A stretch of 64,000 nucleotides of DNA from the NCBI RefSeq assembly GCF_001586165.1, contig NZ_CP014608.1, positions 372,001 through 436,000 on the forward strand, read 5' to 3'. Both the position numbers and the translations under genes were made by a program. Shown here piece by piece: positions 1-11,371 of the stretch; within the stretch, counting starts at the first letter, position 1, and each line of letters begins with the position of its first letter. The DNA is from Obesumbacterium proteus. Lineage in GTDB: Bacteria > Pseudomonadota > Gammaproteobacteria > Enterobacterales > Enterobacteriaceae. The notes below the pieces were generated by a model. The model made no database searches. It was given only the letters and a program-made list of their open reading frames with translations, and was not told the DNA's origin.

Positions 1-1136
<1,136 letters not shown>

Positions 1137-1398
1137 TCACAACCCGAAGGTGTCTCTTAATGAACACGGTTACGAACCGGTTCAAGACAGCATTCAAGAT
1201 TGCAAAAAATTGAGAGACTGCTTAATGCTAACTGTGTCAGTGTTTGACCGAAGTCATTCTCACAGTTGCTTAAGCTTTCAAATTTCAGCTTGTTCCAGAT
1301 TGTTAAAGAGCAATATCTTAAACACGACTCGTTAGAATCATCTTTAAGATTTTTCGTTCATCAGAACGGGTGATAATGTCTTTCACTCATTATCGGAA
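1137..1398 (-). other. tRNA-Glu to 23S internal transcribed spacer
   Basis: Non-coding operon spacer of 262 bases between tRNA-Glu and 23S. It carries a second boxA antitermination element, annotated separately. Its flanks should pair with sequence beyond 23S to form the RNase III stem of the precursor, but that partner lies outside the window. Short open frames here are not credible genes. Confidence 0.85.
1301..1312 (-). promoter_or_regulatory. boxA antitermination element in the rRNA spacer
   Basis: On the minus strand this reads TGCTCTTTAACA, the conserved boxA core bound by NusB-NusE to keep RNA polymerase from terminating inside rRNA genes. The same 12 bases recur in the operon leader at 3321-3332. 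Confidence 0.85.
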
Positions 1399-1474
1399 TG
1401 GCGTCCCCAAGGGGATTCGAACCCCTGTTACAGCCGTGAAAGGGCAGTGTCCTAGGCCTCTAGACGATGGGGAC
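1399..1474 (-). tRNA. gltT-like: tRNA-Glu (anticodon TTC)
   Basis: Read on the minus strand, this 76-base gene folds as a standard cloverleaf: acceptor GTCCCCA/TGGGGAC, anticodon loop CTTTCAC with anticodon TTC, the T-loop GTTCGAATC, and an encoded CCA end. It is the only tRNA in this 16S-23S spacer. E. coli rrnA, which sits in the same place beside hemG, carries Ile and Ala tRNAs instead. Confidence 0.97.
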
Positions 1475-1612
1475 ACGAAAATACCGACAAAGCTTTCACT
1501 TTCTCGTTTCGTATCAGCATGAGTCTTAAAACTCACAACATCAACAGGTGCTCTTGCTCATTAATTTCATCAGACAATCTGTGTGGACACTGCACTTAAC
1601 GCTATCTTTAGG
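1475..1612 (-). other. 16S to tRNA-Glu internal transcribed spacer
   Basis: Non-coding spacer of 138 bases. Bases 1571-1591 are complementary to the 16S leader at 3294-3314 and should form the long stem cut by RNase III during 16S maturation. Confidence 0.85.
1571..1591 (-). other. 3' arm of the pre-16S processing stem
   Basis: The 21 bases here are complementary to the leader segment 3294-3314, with one mismatch at the GGA/CCC position. The two arms flank 16S and form the double-stranded stalk cleaved by RNase III. Seen directly as complementarity; the processing role is established for enterobacterial rRNA operons. Confidence 0.8.
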
Positions 1613-3154
<1,542 letters not shown>

Positions 3155-3293
3155 AAAAGCTTGATTTGCTTAAACAAGTTAAGCGATGCTCGAAAATTAA
3201 CTTTCGTAATAATTCAACTAAATGAATTACTGCTTGGTCACTCTTCAAGACTTTAATATTTTATCGTCCGAGGACGTTAGATATTGTCTTGTG

Positions 3294-3314
3294 AGTGCCC
3301 ACACAGATTGTCTG
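3294..3314 (-). other. 5' arm of the pre-16S processing stem
   Basis: Leader segment complementary to 1571-1591 on the other side of 16S. It lies immediately downstream of boxA in the direction of transcription. Expected RNase III substrate in the precursor. Confidence 0.8.
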
Positions 3315-3320
3315 ATAAAT

Positions 3321-3332
3321 TGTTAAAGAGCA
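3321..3332 (-). promoter_or_regulatory. boxA antitermination element in the rRNA leader
   Basis: TGCTCTTTAACA on the minus strand, followed by AATTTATCAGACAA, as in E. coli rRNA leaders. Nus-factor binding site that sets up the antitermination complex. Confidence 0.9.
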
Positions 3333-3371
3333 GCGAATTGCGAACATTCGTTCCAGCAACTCGGGAGGTGC

Positions 3372-3399
3372 ATATTACGCTTTCCTCCTGAAGAGTCAA
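3372..3399 (-). promoter_or_regulatory. rrn P2 promoter
   Basis: On the minus strand: -35 TTGACT (3399-3394), 16-base spacer, -10 TAATAT (3377-3372). The surrounding sequence closely resembles E. coli rrn P2. This is the constitutive promoter nearest the rRNA leader. Confidence 0.85.
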
Positions 3400-3492
3400 G
3401 CTTTTTTCTTTTCAGAAATTCGCATTACTGCGATGCTTTTCTCTTCCTCACCGAGCGACGTTTGCGTCGTTGTTCCCGGTCAGTGGTGGCGC

Positions 3493-3520
3493 ATTATAGG
3501 GACTTCTGAACGGCTGACAA
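3493..3520 (-). promoter_or_regulatory. rrn P1 promoter
   Basis: On the minus strand: -35 TTGTCA (3520-3515), 16-base spacer, -10 TATAAT (3498-3493), then GCGCCACCACTG at the start of transcription as in E. coli rrn P1. An A/T-rich UP-element-like tract (about 3521-3545) precedes it. The GC-rich discriminator after the -10 fits stringent control by ppGpp. Fis sites would be expected further upstream, inside or near the end of hemG, but I cannot place them. Confidence 0.88.
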
Positions 3521-3583
3521 GTGTTTATTTGAAAATAATTACTGACCGCGTAATTTATCAACAAAAGTTGTGTTTTGTGATGA

Positions 3584-4126
3584 TTATCGCACCGTACTGC
3601 TGGTTAAACGGACAAATTCCTGTGCAAAGCGCCCTACATCCTGCCAATCCGTATATTCAACTTCTTTAGTCGTATCTGTTTCCCCACCGGTCATTTTCAT
3701 AATAAGTTTGATCATGACCTTATCTAACCAACCATATCGTGGGTAACGCAGCGCGCCTGCAAACACCGAACACTGTTTTGGCTGCCAAGGAGTAGCCAGT
3801 AAGAACTTACGCGTATACGCATTAGTCTGTGGTGTTCTCTTCTCAAGTTTACGAGCAGTGAGGTTTACAGCAAAGAATGCGCTCGGCATTGCATTTAACT
3901 GTACAGCATTCATTTTGGTGAACTGATATAGCGCACGTTGAAAATGCCCGTAGCGAACCGAGGCACCAATCACGACCGCCTGATAGTTCGCAAGATCGAT
4001 ATCCATCGAGATTGCCAAATCTTGCACATCACACATCATCGTTTCAGATAAGGTTGAGGCTATATAAGAGGCGATAGCTTTTGTCTGTCCATCTCGGCTT
4101 GAATAAAGCACTAATGTTTTCTTCAT
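3584..4126 (-). CDS. hemG: menaquinone-dependent protoporphyrinogen IX dehydrogenase HemG
   Basis: A 180-residue flavodoxin-like protein that oxidises protoporphyrinogen IX to protoporphyrin IX in haem synthesis, passing electrons to the respiratory quinone pool. The N-terminus LVLYSSRDGQTKAIA is the FMN phosphate-binding loop, and VVIGASVRYG is a second flavin-contact loop. Length equals E. coli HemG (181). It sits between trkH and the rRNA promoter, exactly as in E. coli beside rrnA. It is read toward rrn, 43 bases after trkH, so it may share trkH transcripts. Confidence 0.95.
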   Translation of the reverse strand: MKKTLVLYSSRDGQTKAIASYIASTLSETMMCDVQDLAISMDIDLANYQAVVIGASVRYGHFQRALYQFTKMNAVQLNAMPSAFFAVNLTARKLEKRTPQTNAYTRKFLLATPWQPKQCSVFAGALRYPRYGWLDKVMIKLIMKMTGGETDTTKEVEYTDWQDVGRFAQEFVRLTSSTVR

Positions 4127-4169
4127 GGCTTACGGCCTCTGGCATTATCCATAATTAATCGTGAATACT

Positions 4170-5621
4170 TTAGTTACGCCAAAACGTAGGCGTAAACAGC
4201 ACTAATAAGGTGAAGACTTCTAATCGACCAAACAGCATGGTGACGACAAGTACCCATTTAGCCGCATCATTCATCGAGGTGAAGTTATCTGCAACCACCC
4301 CTAACCCTGGGCCGAGGTTGTTCAAAGTAGCGACCACTGCAGCAAACGCAGAAAAATCATCAACCCCTGTCGCGATAATCGCAAGCATGCTAATGATGAA
4401 GACTAATGCGTAGGCAGAGAAGAACCCCCACACCGCTTCAAGGATACGCTCCGGCAAGGCTCGGCTACCTAGCTTGATGGTGTAGACCGCATTAGGATGC
4501 ACCAGTCGCTTAAGTTCACGCGACCCCTGCAAGAACAGCAGCAGAATACGGATGACTTTCAGCCCCCCGCCTGTTGAACCCGCACAGCCCCCGATGAATG
4601 CGGAGCATAATAGAAGCACAGGCAGGAATAACGGCCAGTGCGCAATGCTATCAGTGGTAAAACCAGCGGTTGTCGCCATCGATACCACTTGGAAAAACGC
4701 CTGATTCACCGTTTGTAGCCCCGTTTGATAAACGTTATGCCACCATAGAACAAGGGTACATACCGCCACCAGCGTCAACTGAACAAAAATGAACATACGG
4801 AATTCAGGATCGCGCCAATACACTTTCAGGCTTCGCCCGCTAAGGAGCGCAAAGTGCAAACTGAAGTTACAGCCGGAAATCAGTAGGAATACCGCAATGA
4901 TGGTATTGATAGTAGGACTGTTGAAATAGCCTATGCTGGCATCGTGCGTTGAGAATCCGCCAATCGCGATAGTTGAGAAGCTATGAGAAATCGCGTCGAA
5001 AACATCCATCCCCGCGCCCCATAGCGCCACGGCACACGCAACGGTGAGCAGAACATAGATGAACCATAATGTTTTGGCCGTTTCAGCAATACGTGGGCGC
5101 ATCTTATTATCTTTTAGCGGCCCCGGCATTTCAGCGCGATAGAGCTGTAATCCACCTACGCCCAAAATAGGCAAAATGGCTACGGCCAAGACGATGATCC
5201 CCATACCACCAAGCCATTGCAGCATCTGTCGATAGAATAAAATAGCTTTAGGGAGGTTATCTAAACCAACAAGTGTCGTTGCCCCTGTGGTCGTTAAGCC
5301 TGAGAAAGATTCAAAGAAGGCATCTGTCACGCTGAGGTTCGGACGTTCTGAAAACAGGAAAGGCAATGCCCCAACGCTGCCCAACACCGTCCAGAACAGC
5401 ACGACAATCAAAAAACCTTCGCGCGGTTTTAACTCATGTTTTTGTTTACGCTGTGGCCACCACAGTAAAGTACCAATCGTTAGCGCAACAAAGAAAGTTT
5501 GAGTAAACGCCCGGCCTGCACCGTCACGATAAATCAGGGCAACAAGCCCCGGGATAATCATAGTTCCGGAGAACAATATGACGAGTAAACCGACGATGCG
5601 GATAATGGCACGAAAATGCAT
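4170..5621 (-). CDS. trkH: Trk system potassium transporter TrkH
   Basis: Integral inner-membrane potassium channel subunit of the Trk uptake system; it works with the NAD-binding regulator TrkA, which is not in this window. Multiple hydrophobic helices and selectivity-loop glycine motifs are visible (SGLTTTGATTL, TIAIGGFST, STGGG, LGPGLG). I start at ATG 5621 (MHFRAIIR), giving 483 residues as in E. coli. A longer frame could begin at TTG 5642, but the Shine-Dalgarno GCAAGGA lies inside that extension. Neighbours yigZ and hemG match E. coli order. Confidence 0.96.
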   Translation of the reverse strand: MHFRAIIRIVGLLVILFSGTMIIPGLVALIYRDGAGRAFTQTFFVALTIGTLLWWPQRKQKHELKPREGFLIVVLFWTVLGSVGALPFLFSERPNLSVTDAFFESFSGLTTTGATTLVGLDNLPKAILFYRQMLQWLGGMGIIVLAVAILPILGVGGLQLYRAEMPGPLKDNKMRPRIAETAKTLWFIYVLLTVACAVALWGAGMDVFDAISHSFSTIAIGGFSTHDASIGYFNSPTINTIIAVFLLISGCNFSLHFALLSGRSLKVYWRDPEFRMFIFVQLTLVAVCTLVLWWHNVYQTGLQTVNQAFFQVVSMATTAGFTTDSIAHWPLFLPVLLLCSAFIGGCAGSTGGGLKVIRILLLFLQGSRELKRLVHPNAVYTIKLGSRALPERILEAVWGFFSAYALVFIISMLAIIATGVDDFSAFAAVVATLNNLGPGLGVVADNFTSMNDAAKWVLVVTMLFGRLEVFTLLVLFTPTFWRN

Positions 5622-5686
5622 TCGGGCACGTTCCTTGCTCAATTAAAGAGTAATAAGTACAACAAAAAAGATAATGCGGGGGATTA

Positions 5687-6301
5687 TTACGAAGTCTGAT
5701 GTAATTGCAATGAGCCACGGCTCATGTTGCGTAACTTTTCAGCGACGTCTTCGACAACCAGCACTGGCAAACTCACCGTCAGCAGCACATCAACAGCATA
5801 ATCACTCTGCAAGATCTCGCCCCCAGCCTGCGCTATGACGGCTTCAACTTGGGTCAATAATCCATAGTCACACTGCAAAGTATACTCAGCCTGTGGCACT
5901 TTACGCGCTACCGGCAAAAGTTTTAATGCTTGCTGAACACCACCCCCGTAGGCCCTAACCAAACCACCGGTTCCCAATCGGATGCCGCCATAATAACGCA
6001 CGACGACCGCCGTAATTTCACCAATATGACTGCCCATCAGTTGAGCAAGCATGGGTTTTCCCGCCGTTCCCGACGGTTCACCATCATCTGAGAAACCTAA
6101 CTGTTGGGAATCATCCGGCGCACCAGCAACAAACGCCCAGCAATGATGACGCGCATCAGGATGCTCGGATTTCACCTGAGTGACAAAAGCTTTTGCCGCT
6201 TCGCTACCCGTCGTATGTGCCAACAAGGTAATGAAGCGGCTTTTTTTGATTTCCTCGCTGAAGCTCAGCGCCTCAGCGGGAATAAGATAAGGCTGACTCA
6301 T
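5687..6301 (-). CDS. yigZ: YigZ, IMPACT/UPF0029 family protein
   Basis: A 204-residue protein of the IMPACT family, with an N-terminal UPF0029 domain (about residues 15-125, including SRFITLL, DDGEPSGTAGKPML and VVRYYGGIRLGTGGLVRAY) and a C-terminal UPF0029-type domain. In eukaryotes the family affects Gcn2 signalling; the bacterial role is not established. Its ATG overlaps the pepQ stop codon by one base (TAATG on the minus strand), so translation is probably coupled. Same order as E. coli pepQ-yigZ-trkH-hemG. Confidence 0.92.
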   Translation of the reverse strand: MSQPYLIPAEALSFSEEIKKSRFITLLAHTTGSEAAKAFVTQVKSEHPDARHHCWAFVAGAPDDSQQLGFSDDGEPSGTAGKPMLAQLMGSHIGEITAVVVRYYGGIRLGTGGLVRAYGGGVQQALKLLPVARKVPQAEYTLQCDYGLLTQVEAVIAQAGGEILQSDYAVDVLLTVSLPVLVVEDVAEKLRNMSRGSLQLHQTS

Positions 6302-7632
6302 TAATCCAAATGCAGATCGCGCGTCATATTTTCCACTGATTTCTCGTGGAAAATAACGTTATCTTCAATACGGATCCCGCCGTAAGGGCGGAAAGCGTCA
6401 ATGCGAGCCCAATCAAAGTGCTGACTGAACTTCCCTTCTTTCCACGGCGCGAGCAGTGAATCAATGAAGTACAGACCAGGTTCGATGGTCATCACCATAC
6501 CCGGTTCCATGATGCGCGTGCAGCGTAGGAATGGATACATTTCTGGCGCGGCCAGATGAGTGCCATTTTCATCCTGCATAAAACCTGCAACATCATGAAC
6601 CTGTAGCCCAAGCGGATGCCCCAAGCCATGCGGTAGGAATGGACATGTCAGCCCTTGCTCCACGGCAGCTTCTTCACTGATGTCTTTCAGGATATGGTGT
6701 TTCTTGAGCAATTTTGCCAAACGCTGATGCATTTGCAGATGGTAATCCGTGTAGCGAACACCACATTTCAGTGTCGCGATCAGCGCCTGCTGCTCTTTGT
6801 TCATATCGCTGACCAAGGCTGCAAAATCACTATCGCTTTTAGCCGCGTAGGTACGCGTTAAATCAGCCGCATAGCCGTTATACTCCGCGCCCGCATCAAG
6901 CAAGAAGCTACGGACTTCAGAAGGCAACTTATGCTGTAACGTGGTGTAGTGGAGAACCGCAGCATGCTCATTCAGCGCCACGATATTGTCGTAAGGAACA
7001 TCCGTATCACGATGCCCTGTTGCCGTCAGATATGCCTGATTGATATCAAACTCACTCATACCCGACTGGAATGCTTCTAACGCCGCTTGATGCCCAACTA
7101 CCGCCGTCTTTTGCGCTTCGCGCATACACGTTTGTTCATAGCCGGTTTTATATGCGCGATGGTAGTGCAGATAATCCAGCACGGCCTGCGGATTGATATT
7201 TTCGGCTTTAATGCCCAGAGACTGCGCACGCTGCGGCACATAGCCGATATAGGCAATACGATCGCGCGCACTTGGCAACAGCTGTGCGATGTCATCCGCT
7301 TTACGCAAAGCGGTCATTTCTACATGAGAAGTCCAAAACGCTTCTGGCAGTGGTTCAACGCTATACCAGTAATCAACGGGAGAGTAGAACCACAGTTTCG
7401 GCTTATTCACCCCGTCTACCCACAGCCAGCAATTAGGCACTTGAGTCACCGGCACCCAGGCTTTGAACTGAGGATTCACCTTAAACGGATAATCGCGATC
7501 GTCTAAGAACAACGATAGCAACTCACCAGAATGAATAAGTAATCCATCCAATTGACTACGCGCTAAAACCTCACGGGTGCGCTGCTGCAGCGTTTCCATG
7601 TGTTCAGAATACAACGAAGCTAATGTTTCCAT
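6301..7632 (-). CDS. pepQ: Xaa-Pro dipeptidase PepQ (prolidase)
   Basis: Cytosolic M24-family metallopeptidase that cleaves Xaa-Pro dipeptides. The 443-residue length equals E. coli PepQ. The five metal ligands of the pita-bread fold are visible: two Asp in LLDAGAEYNGYAADLTRTYA, His in LPHGLGHPLGL, Glu in TIEPGLYF and Glu in GGIRIEDNV. First gene of the pepQ-yigZ-trkH-hemG minus-strand run and divergent from fadBA, so both promoters lie in the 202-base gap 7633-7834. Confidence 0.96.
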   Translation of the reverse strand: METLASLYSEHMETLQQRTREVLARSQLDGLLIHSGELLSLFLDDRDYPFKVNPQFKAWVPVTQVPNCWLWVDGVNKPKLWFYSPVDYWYSVEPLPEAFWTSHVEMTALRKADDIAQLLPSARDRIAYIGYVPQRAQSLGIKAENINPQAVLDYLHYHRAYKTGYEQTCMREAQKTAVVGHQAALEAFQSGMSEFDINQAYLTATGHRDTDVPYDNIVALNEHAAVLHYTTLQHKLPSEVRSFLLDAGAEYNGYAADLTRTYAAKSDSDFAALVSDMNKEQQALIATLKCGVRYTDYHLQMHQRLAKLLKKHHILKDISEEAAVEQGLTCPFLPHGLGHPLGLQVHDVAGFMQDENGTHLAAPEMYPFLRCTRIMEPGMVMTIEPGLYFIDSLLAPWKEGKFSQHFDWARIDAFRPYGGIRIEDNVIFHEKSVENMTRDLHLD

Positions 7633-7791
7633 GTAAATGACCCTTTGCCCACAACGAATTTTTCCATCTTATCACAGCCCTCCTTAAAAACAGGAAGTTG
7701 GCAAAAATCCCGTTCAGCTCTCTGTGATCAAGTTTGCAAATGCGCAATGTTTTGTTTGCATTTTTTTAACATTAAACCCACACTTCAAAGC

Positions 7792-7808
7792 ATCTGGTCA
7801 TACCAGAT
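7792..7808. promoter_or_regulatory. FadR operator upstream of fadBA
   Basis: ATCTGGTCATACCAGAT is a 17-base palindrome (ATCTGGT/ACCAGAT) that differs from the known E. coli fadBA FadR operator only in the central bases. It lies 27 bases before the fadB start. FadR would repress fadBA until long-chain acyl-CoA releases it. Directly visible; the regulator gene is not in this window. Confidence 0.9.
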
Positions 7809-7834
7809 CAACTGCGCTGATTCAGGAGATCACG

Positions 7835-10039
7835 ATGCTCTACCAAGGCGAAAACCTACATGTAAACTGGCTCGAAGACGGCATTGCCGAGCTGGTATTT
7901 GACGCCCCAGCCGCCATTAACAAGCTGGATACCAAAACTGTTGCCAGCTTAGGCGCAGCCTTAGACGTGCTTGAAAAACAGCCGCAGCTGCGTGGTCTAC
8001 TGGTGCGTTCGACCAAAGCCGCTTTTATCGTTGGCGCAGATATCACCGAGTTCTTATCTCTCTTTGCTGCCCCAGCAGAAAAACTCACGGAATGGCTTAA
8101 CTTCGCTAATAGCGTATTTAACCGCTTAGAAGATTTACCTGTACCCACCATTACCGCCGTAAATGGCTATGCGTTGGGCGGTGGTTGTGAATGTGTATTA
8201 GCCACCGATTTCCGCATCGCTACGCCGGACGTTCGCATTGGTCTGCCTGAAACTAAGCTAGGAATTATGCCTGGCTTCGGCGGCTCGGTTCGTTTGCCGC
8301 GCCTACTCGGTGCGGATAGCGCACTGGAGATCATTGCCGCCGGTAAAGATATTGGCGCTGAACAAGCCCTCAAAGTCGGTTTAGTCGACGCGGTGGTATC
8401 GCAAGATAAACTGGTTAGCGGCGCACTTAAAATGCTGCACCAAGCCATCGATGGCCAACTAGATTGGAAAGCACAGCGCCAGCCAAAACTGGAACCGTTA
8501 AAACTCAGCCCAATTGAGTCGCTGATGAGCTTCACCACGGCCAAAGGCATGGTGATGCAAACTGCAGGGAAACACTATCCTGCGCCAATCACCGCGGTGA
8601 AAACCATTGAAGCCGCTGCTGGTTTAAAACGTGCCGAAGCGCTTAAGCTTGAAACCGCCAGCTTTGTGCCATTAACCCGCACCACCCAAGCTCGCGCTCT
8701 GGTTGGCATTTTCCTTAACGATCAGTTCGTAAAAGGCAAAGCAAAGAAACTTGCCCAGTCTGGACAAGTCCCTTCGCAGGCTGTGGTGCTCGGTGCGGGT
8801 ATTATGGGCGGCGGTATCGCCTATCAATCTGCGCTGAAAGGCACGCCGGTGTTAATGAAAGACATCAGTGAAAAATCGCTGGTGCTTGGTATGAATGAAG
8901 CAGGCAAACTCCTCAACAAACAGCTCGAACGTGGGAAGATCAATGGCCTGAAAATGGCGCAGATCCTCTCTACAATCCAACCAACGCTGAACTACGCAGG
9001 TGTTGAACATGCGCAAATCGTGGTTGAGGCCGTTGTTGAAAATCCAAAAATTAAAGCTGCCGTCTTAGCGGAAGCAGAATCATTGATCAAACCAGACGCG
9101 GTTCTGGCTTCGAATACCTCCACCATCCCTATCGATCAGTTGGCAGCCTCGCTGCAACGCCCAGAAAACTTCTGCGGCATGCACTTCTTTAACCCAGTAC
9201 ATCGCATGCCATTGGTAGAGATCATTCGCGGTGCTAAAACCTCCGATCAAACGATTGGTACCGTTGTCGCTTATGCCACCAAAATGGGCAAAACACCGAT
9301 CGTGGTGAATGATTGCCCTGGTTTCTTCGTCAACCGCGTGCTGTTCCCTTACTTCGCCGGTTTTAGCCTGCTGTTGCGCGACGGGGCTGATTTCCGCCAA
9401 GTTGATAAAGTGATGGAGAAGCAGTTTGGCTGGCCTATGGGCCCTGCTTATCTGCTCGACGTCGTCGGCATCGACACAGCACATCATGCTCAAGCGGTGA
9501 TGGCTCAAGGTTTCCCGCAGCGTATGGGGAAAAACTATCGCGATGCGGTGGATGTGATGTTTGATGCACAGCGCTTTGGTCAGAAAAACGGCGTGGGCTT
9601 CTATCGCTACGAGCAAGACAGCAAAGGCAAACCACGTAAAGTACAGGACGAACAAACTGCGGCTCTTCTAGCAGAGGTTGCACCATCTAATGAACAGTTC
9701 AGTGATGAAGAGATCATCGCTCGAATGATGATCCCGATGATCAACGAAGTCGTGCGCTGTTTCGAAGAAAAAATCGTGGCAAGCCCCGCTGAAGCAGACA
9801 TGGCGCTGGTCTATGGCATTGGTTTCCCTCCGTTCCACGGCGGTGCATTCCGCTACCTAGACACCATCGGCACCACGCAATATGTCGAAATGGCTCAGCG
9901 CTATCAGCATTTAGGTGAGCTGTATCAGGTACCGGCCGGCCTGCGCGCCAAAGCAGAAACCAATGCGACCTATTATCCGGCGGCGGCGCCGATTGAGACA
10001 GACGCAACGATGGCCTCCAGCGCCACTCAACAGGCTTAA
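7835..10039 (+). CDS. fadB: fatty acid oxidation complex subunit alpha FadB
   Basis: Multifunctional beta-oxidation enzyme. The N-terminal crotonase domain (about residues 1-190, oxyanion-hole motif VNGYALGGGCE and IGLPETKLGIMPGFGG) provides enoyl-CoA hydratase and isomerase activity. The C-terminal 3-hydroxyacyl-CoA dehydrogenase domain begins at the Rossmann motif VLGAGIMGGGIA (about residue 318) and carries HFFNPVHRMPLVE with the catalytic His. I chose ATG 7835 (MLYQGENL, Shine-Dalgarno AGGAG six bases upstream), giving 734 residues against 729 in E. coli. fadA follows after 10 bases. Likely repressed by FadR through 7792-7808. Confidence 0.97.
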   Translation: MLYQGENLHVNWLEDGIAELVFDAPAAINKLDTKTVASLGAALDVLEKQPQLRGLLVRSTKAAFIVGADITEFLSLFAAPAEKLTEWLNFANSVFNRLEDLPVPTITAVNGYALGGGCECVLATDFRIATPDVRIGLPETKLGIMPGFGGSVRLPRLLGADSALEIIAAGKDIGAEQALKVGLVDAVVSQDKLVSGALKMLHQAIDGQLDWKAQRQPKLEPLKLSPIESLMSFTTAKGMVMQTAGKHYPAPITAVKTIEAAAGLKRAEALKLETASFVPLTRTTQARALVGIFLNDQFVKGKAKKLAQSGQVPSQAVVLGAGIMGGGIAYQSALKGTPVLMKDISEKSLVLGMNEAGKLLNKQLERGKINGLKMAQILSTIQPTLNYAGVEHAQIVVEAVVENPKIKAAVLAEAESLIKPDAVLASNTSTIPIDQLAASLQRPENFCGMHFFNPVHRMPLVEIIRGAKTSDQTIGTVVAYATKMGKTPIVVNDCPGFFVNRVLFPYFAGFSLLLRDGADFRQVDKVMEKQFGWPMGPAYLLDVVGIDTAHHAQAVMAQGFPQRMGKNYRDAVDVMFDAQRFGQKNGVGFYRYEQDSKGKPRKVQDEQTAALLAEVAPSNEQFSDEEIIARMMIPMINEVVRCFEEKIVASPAEADMALVYGIGFPPFHGGAFRYLDTIGTTQYVEMAQRYQHLGELYQVPAGLRAKAETNATYYPAAAPIETDATMASSATQQA

Positions 10040-10049
10040 GGAAGGAATC

Positions 10050-11228
10050 ATGGAAAACCGTTCAATTGAAAACGTGGTAGTTATTGATGCCGTCCGCACG
10101 CCAATGGGCCGCTCAAAAGGCGGCGCATATCGTCAGGTTCGAGCCGAAGACCTCTCGGCGCATCTGATGCGTTCACTGCTCAGTCGCAATCCAAACGTCG
10201 ATGCAAAAGAGATCGATGATATTTACTGGGGCTGTGTACAACAAACGTTGGAGCAAGGCTTTAATATTGCACGTAACGCCGCTTTGTTGGCTGAACTGCC
10301 GCATAGCGTACCGGCAACGACGGTTAACCGCCTGTGCGGTTCATCGATGCAGGCGATTCACGATGCTGCTCGCGCCATTATGATCGGTGACGCACAGATT
10401 AGCCTGATTGGCGGCGTTGAACATATGGGTCACGTACCGATGAGCCACGGCGTTGATTTCCACCCAGGCCTAAGCCGCACCGTTGCCAAAGCGGCTGGCA
10501 TGATGGGGCTGACCGCCGAAATGCTGGCGAAAATGCACAAAATCAGCCGTGAAATGCAGGATGAATTTGCCGCTCGCTCGCATCAGCGCGCCTATGCCGC
10601 CACAACTTCTGGCGCATTTAAAAACGAGATCGTCCCTACCGCAGGCCACGATGCCGATGGCGTGTTGAAAATGCTGTTCAATGATGAAGTTATTCGCCCT
10701 GAAACCACCGTCGCCAGCTTGGCAGCGTTAAGGCCCGCCTTCGATCCGGTGAATGGCACCGTAACGGCGGGCACCTCCTCGGCACTTTCCGATGGTGCAT
10801 CGGCCATGCTGTTGATGAGCGAATCACGCGCCAAGTCATTGGGCTTGAAACCACGCGCACGTATCCGTTCGATGGCCGTGGTCGGCTGCGATCCTTCCAT
10901 TATGGGATATGGTCCCGTGCCCGCGACACAGCTCGCTTTAAAGCGCGCCGGACTGAGTATTTCAGATATTGGGCAGTTTGAATTAAACGAGGCGTTTGCG
11001 GCTCAGACCCTACCATGTCTAAAAGATCTAGGTCTGCTGGATGTGTTGGATGAGAAGGTGAATCTTAACGGCGGTGCAATCGCCTTAGGCCATCCACTCG
11101 GCTGTTCCGGCTCACGTATCTCAACTACGCTGCTGAATCTGATGGAACGCCGTGACGTACAGTTTGGTCTGGCAACCATGTGTATTGGATTAGGTCAGGG
11201 TATTGCGACCGTGTTCGAGCGGGTTTAA
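10050..11228 (+). CDS. fadA: acetyl-CoA acyltransferase FadA (3-ketoacyl-CoA thiolase)
   Basis: Thiolase subunit beta of the fatty acid oxidation complex; it cleaves 3-ketoacyl-CoA to acetyl-CoA and a shortened acyl-CoA. 392 residues from ATG 10050 (MENRSIENVVVIDAVRTP), against 387 in E. coli. Active-site residues are present: nucleophilic Cys in NRLCGSSMQ, His in GHPLGCSGS, and the second Cys in CIGLGQG. The start is preceded by AAGGAAGGA. Cotranscribed with fadB; a strong terminator follows at 11288-11312. Confidence 0.97.
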   Translation: MENRSIENVVVIDAVRTPMGRSKGGAYRQVRAEDLSAHLMRSLLSRNPNVDAKEIDDIYWGCVQQTLEQGFNIARNAALLAELPHSVPATTVNRLCGSSMQAIHDAARAIMIGDAQISLIGGVEHMGHVPMSHGVDFHPGLSRTVAKAAGMMGLTAEMLAKMHKISREMQDEFAARSHQRAYAATTSGAFKNEIVPTAGHDADGVLKMLFNDEVIRPETTVASLAALRPAFDPVNGTVTAGTSSALSDGASAMLLMSESRAKSLGLKPRARIRSMAVVGCDPSIMGYGPVPATQLALKRAGLSISDIGQFELNEAFAAQTLPCLKDLGLLDVLDEKVNLNGGAIALGHPLGCSGSRISTTLLNLMERRDVQFGLATMCIGLGQGIATVFERV

Positions 11229-11287
11229 CCAACTCTGTTGCTTACCGCTTGAAGCATAACGGGTACAAAAGTTTAGTTGCCGTACTT

Positions 11288-11312
11288 CCCGCCTGTCAGG
11301 GGCGGGTTTTTT
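11288..11312 (+). terminator. Rho-independent terminator of fadBA
   Basis: Inverted repeat CCCGCC/GGCGGG with a 7-base loop followed by six T. Confidence 0.85.
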
Positions 11313-11371
11313 ATTTCTGGCAGAACATCATCTGCTAGCAGCCGATACACCCTACTAGCAGATGCGTTATA

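Larger units (their letters stand above)
3155..3583. other. rRNA leader and promoter region, no protein gene
   Basis: The 429 bases between 16S and hemG hold the leader RNA, boxA, P2, P1 and the UP element. A short plus-strand open frame at 3433-3669 crosses the promoters and the end of hemG and has no coding features. Confidence 0.85.

Noticed and set aside
7721..7738. TGTGATCAAGTTTGCAA upstream of fadB as a CRP site
   Set aside because: Only one half matches; not enough to call.
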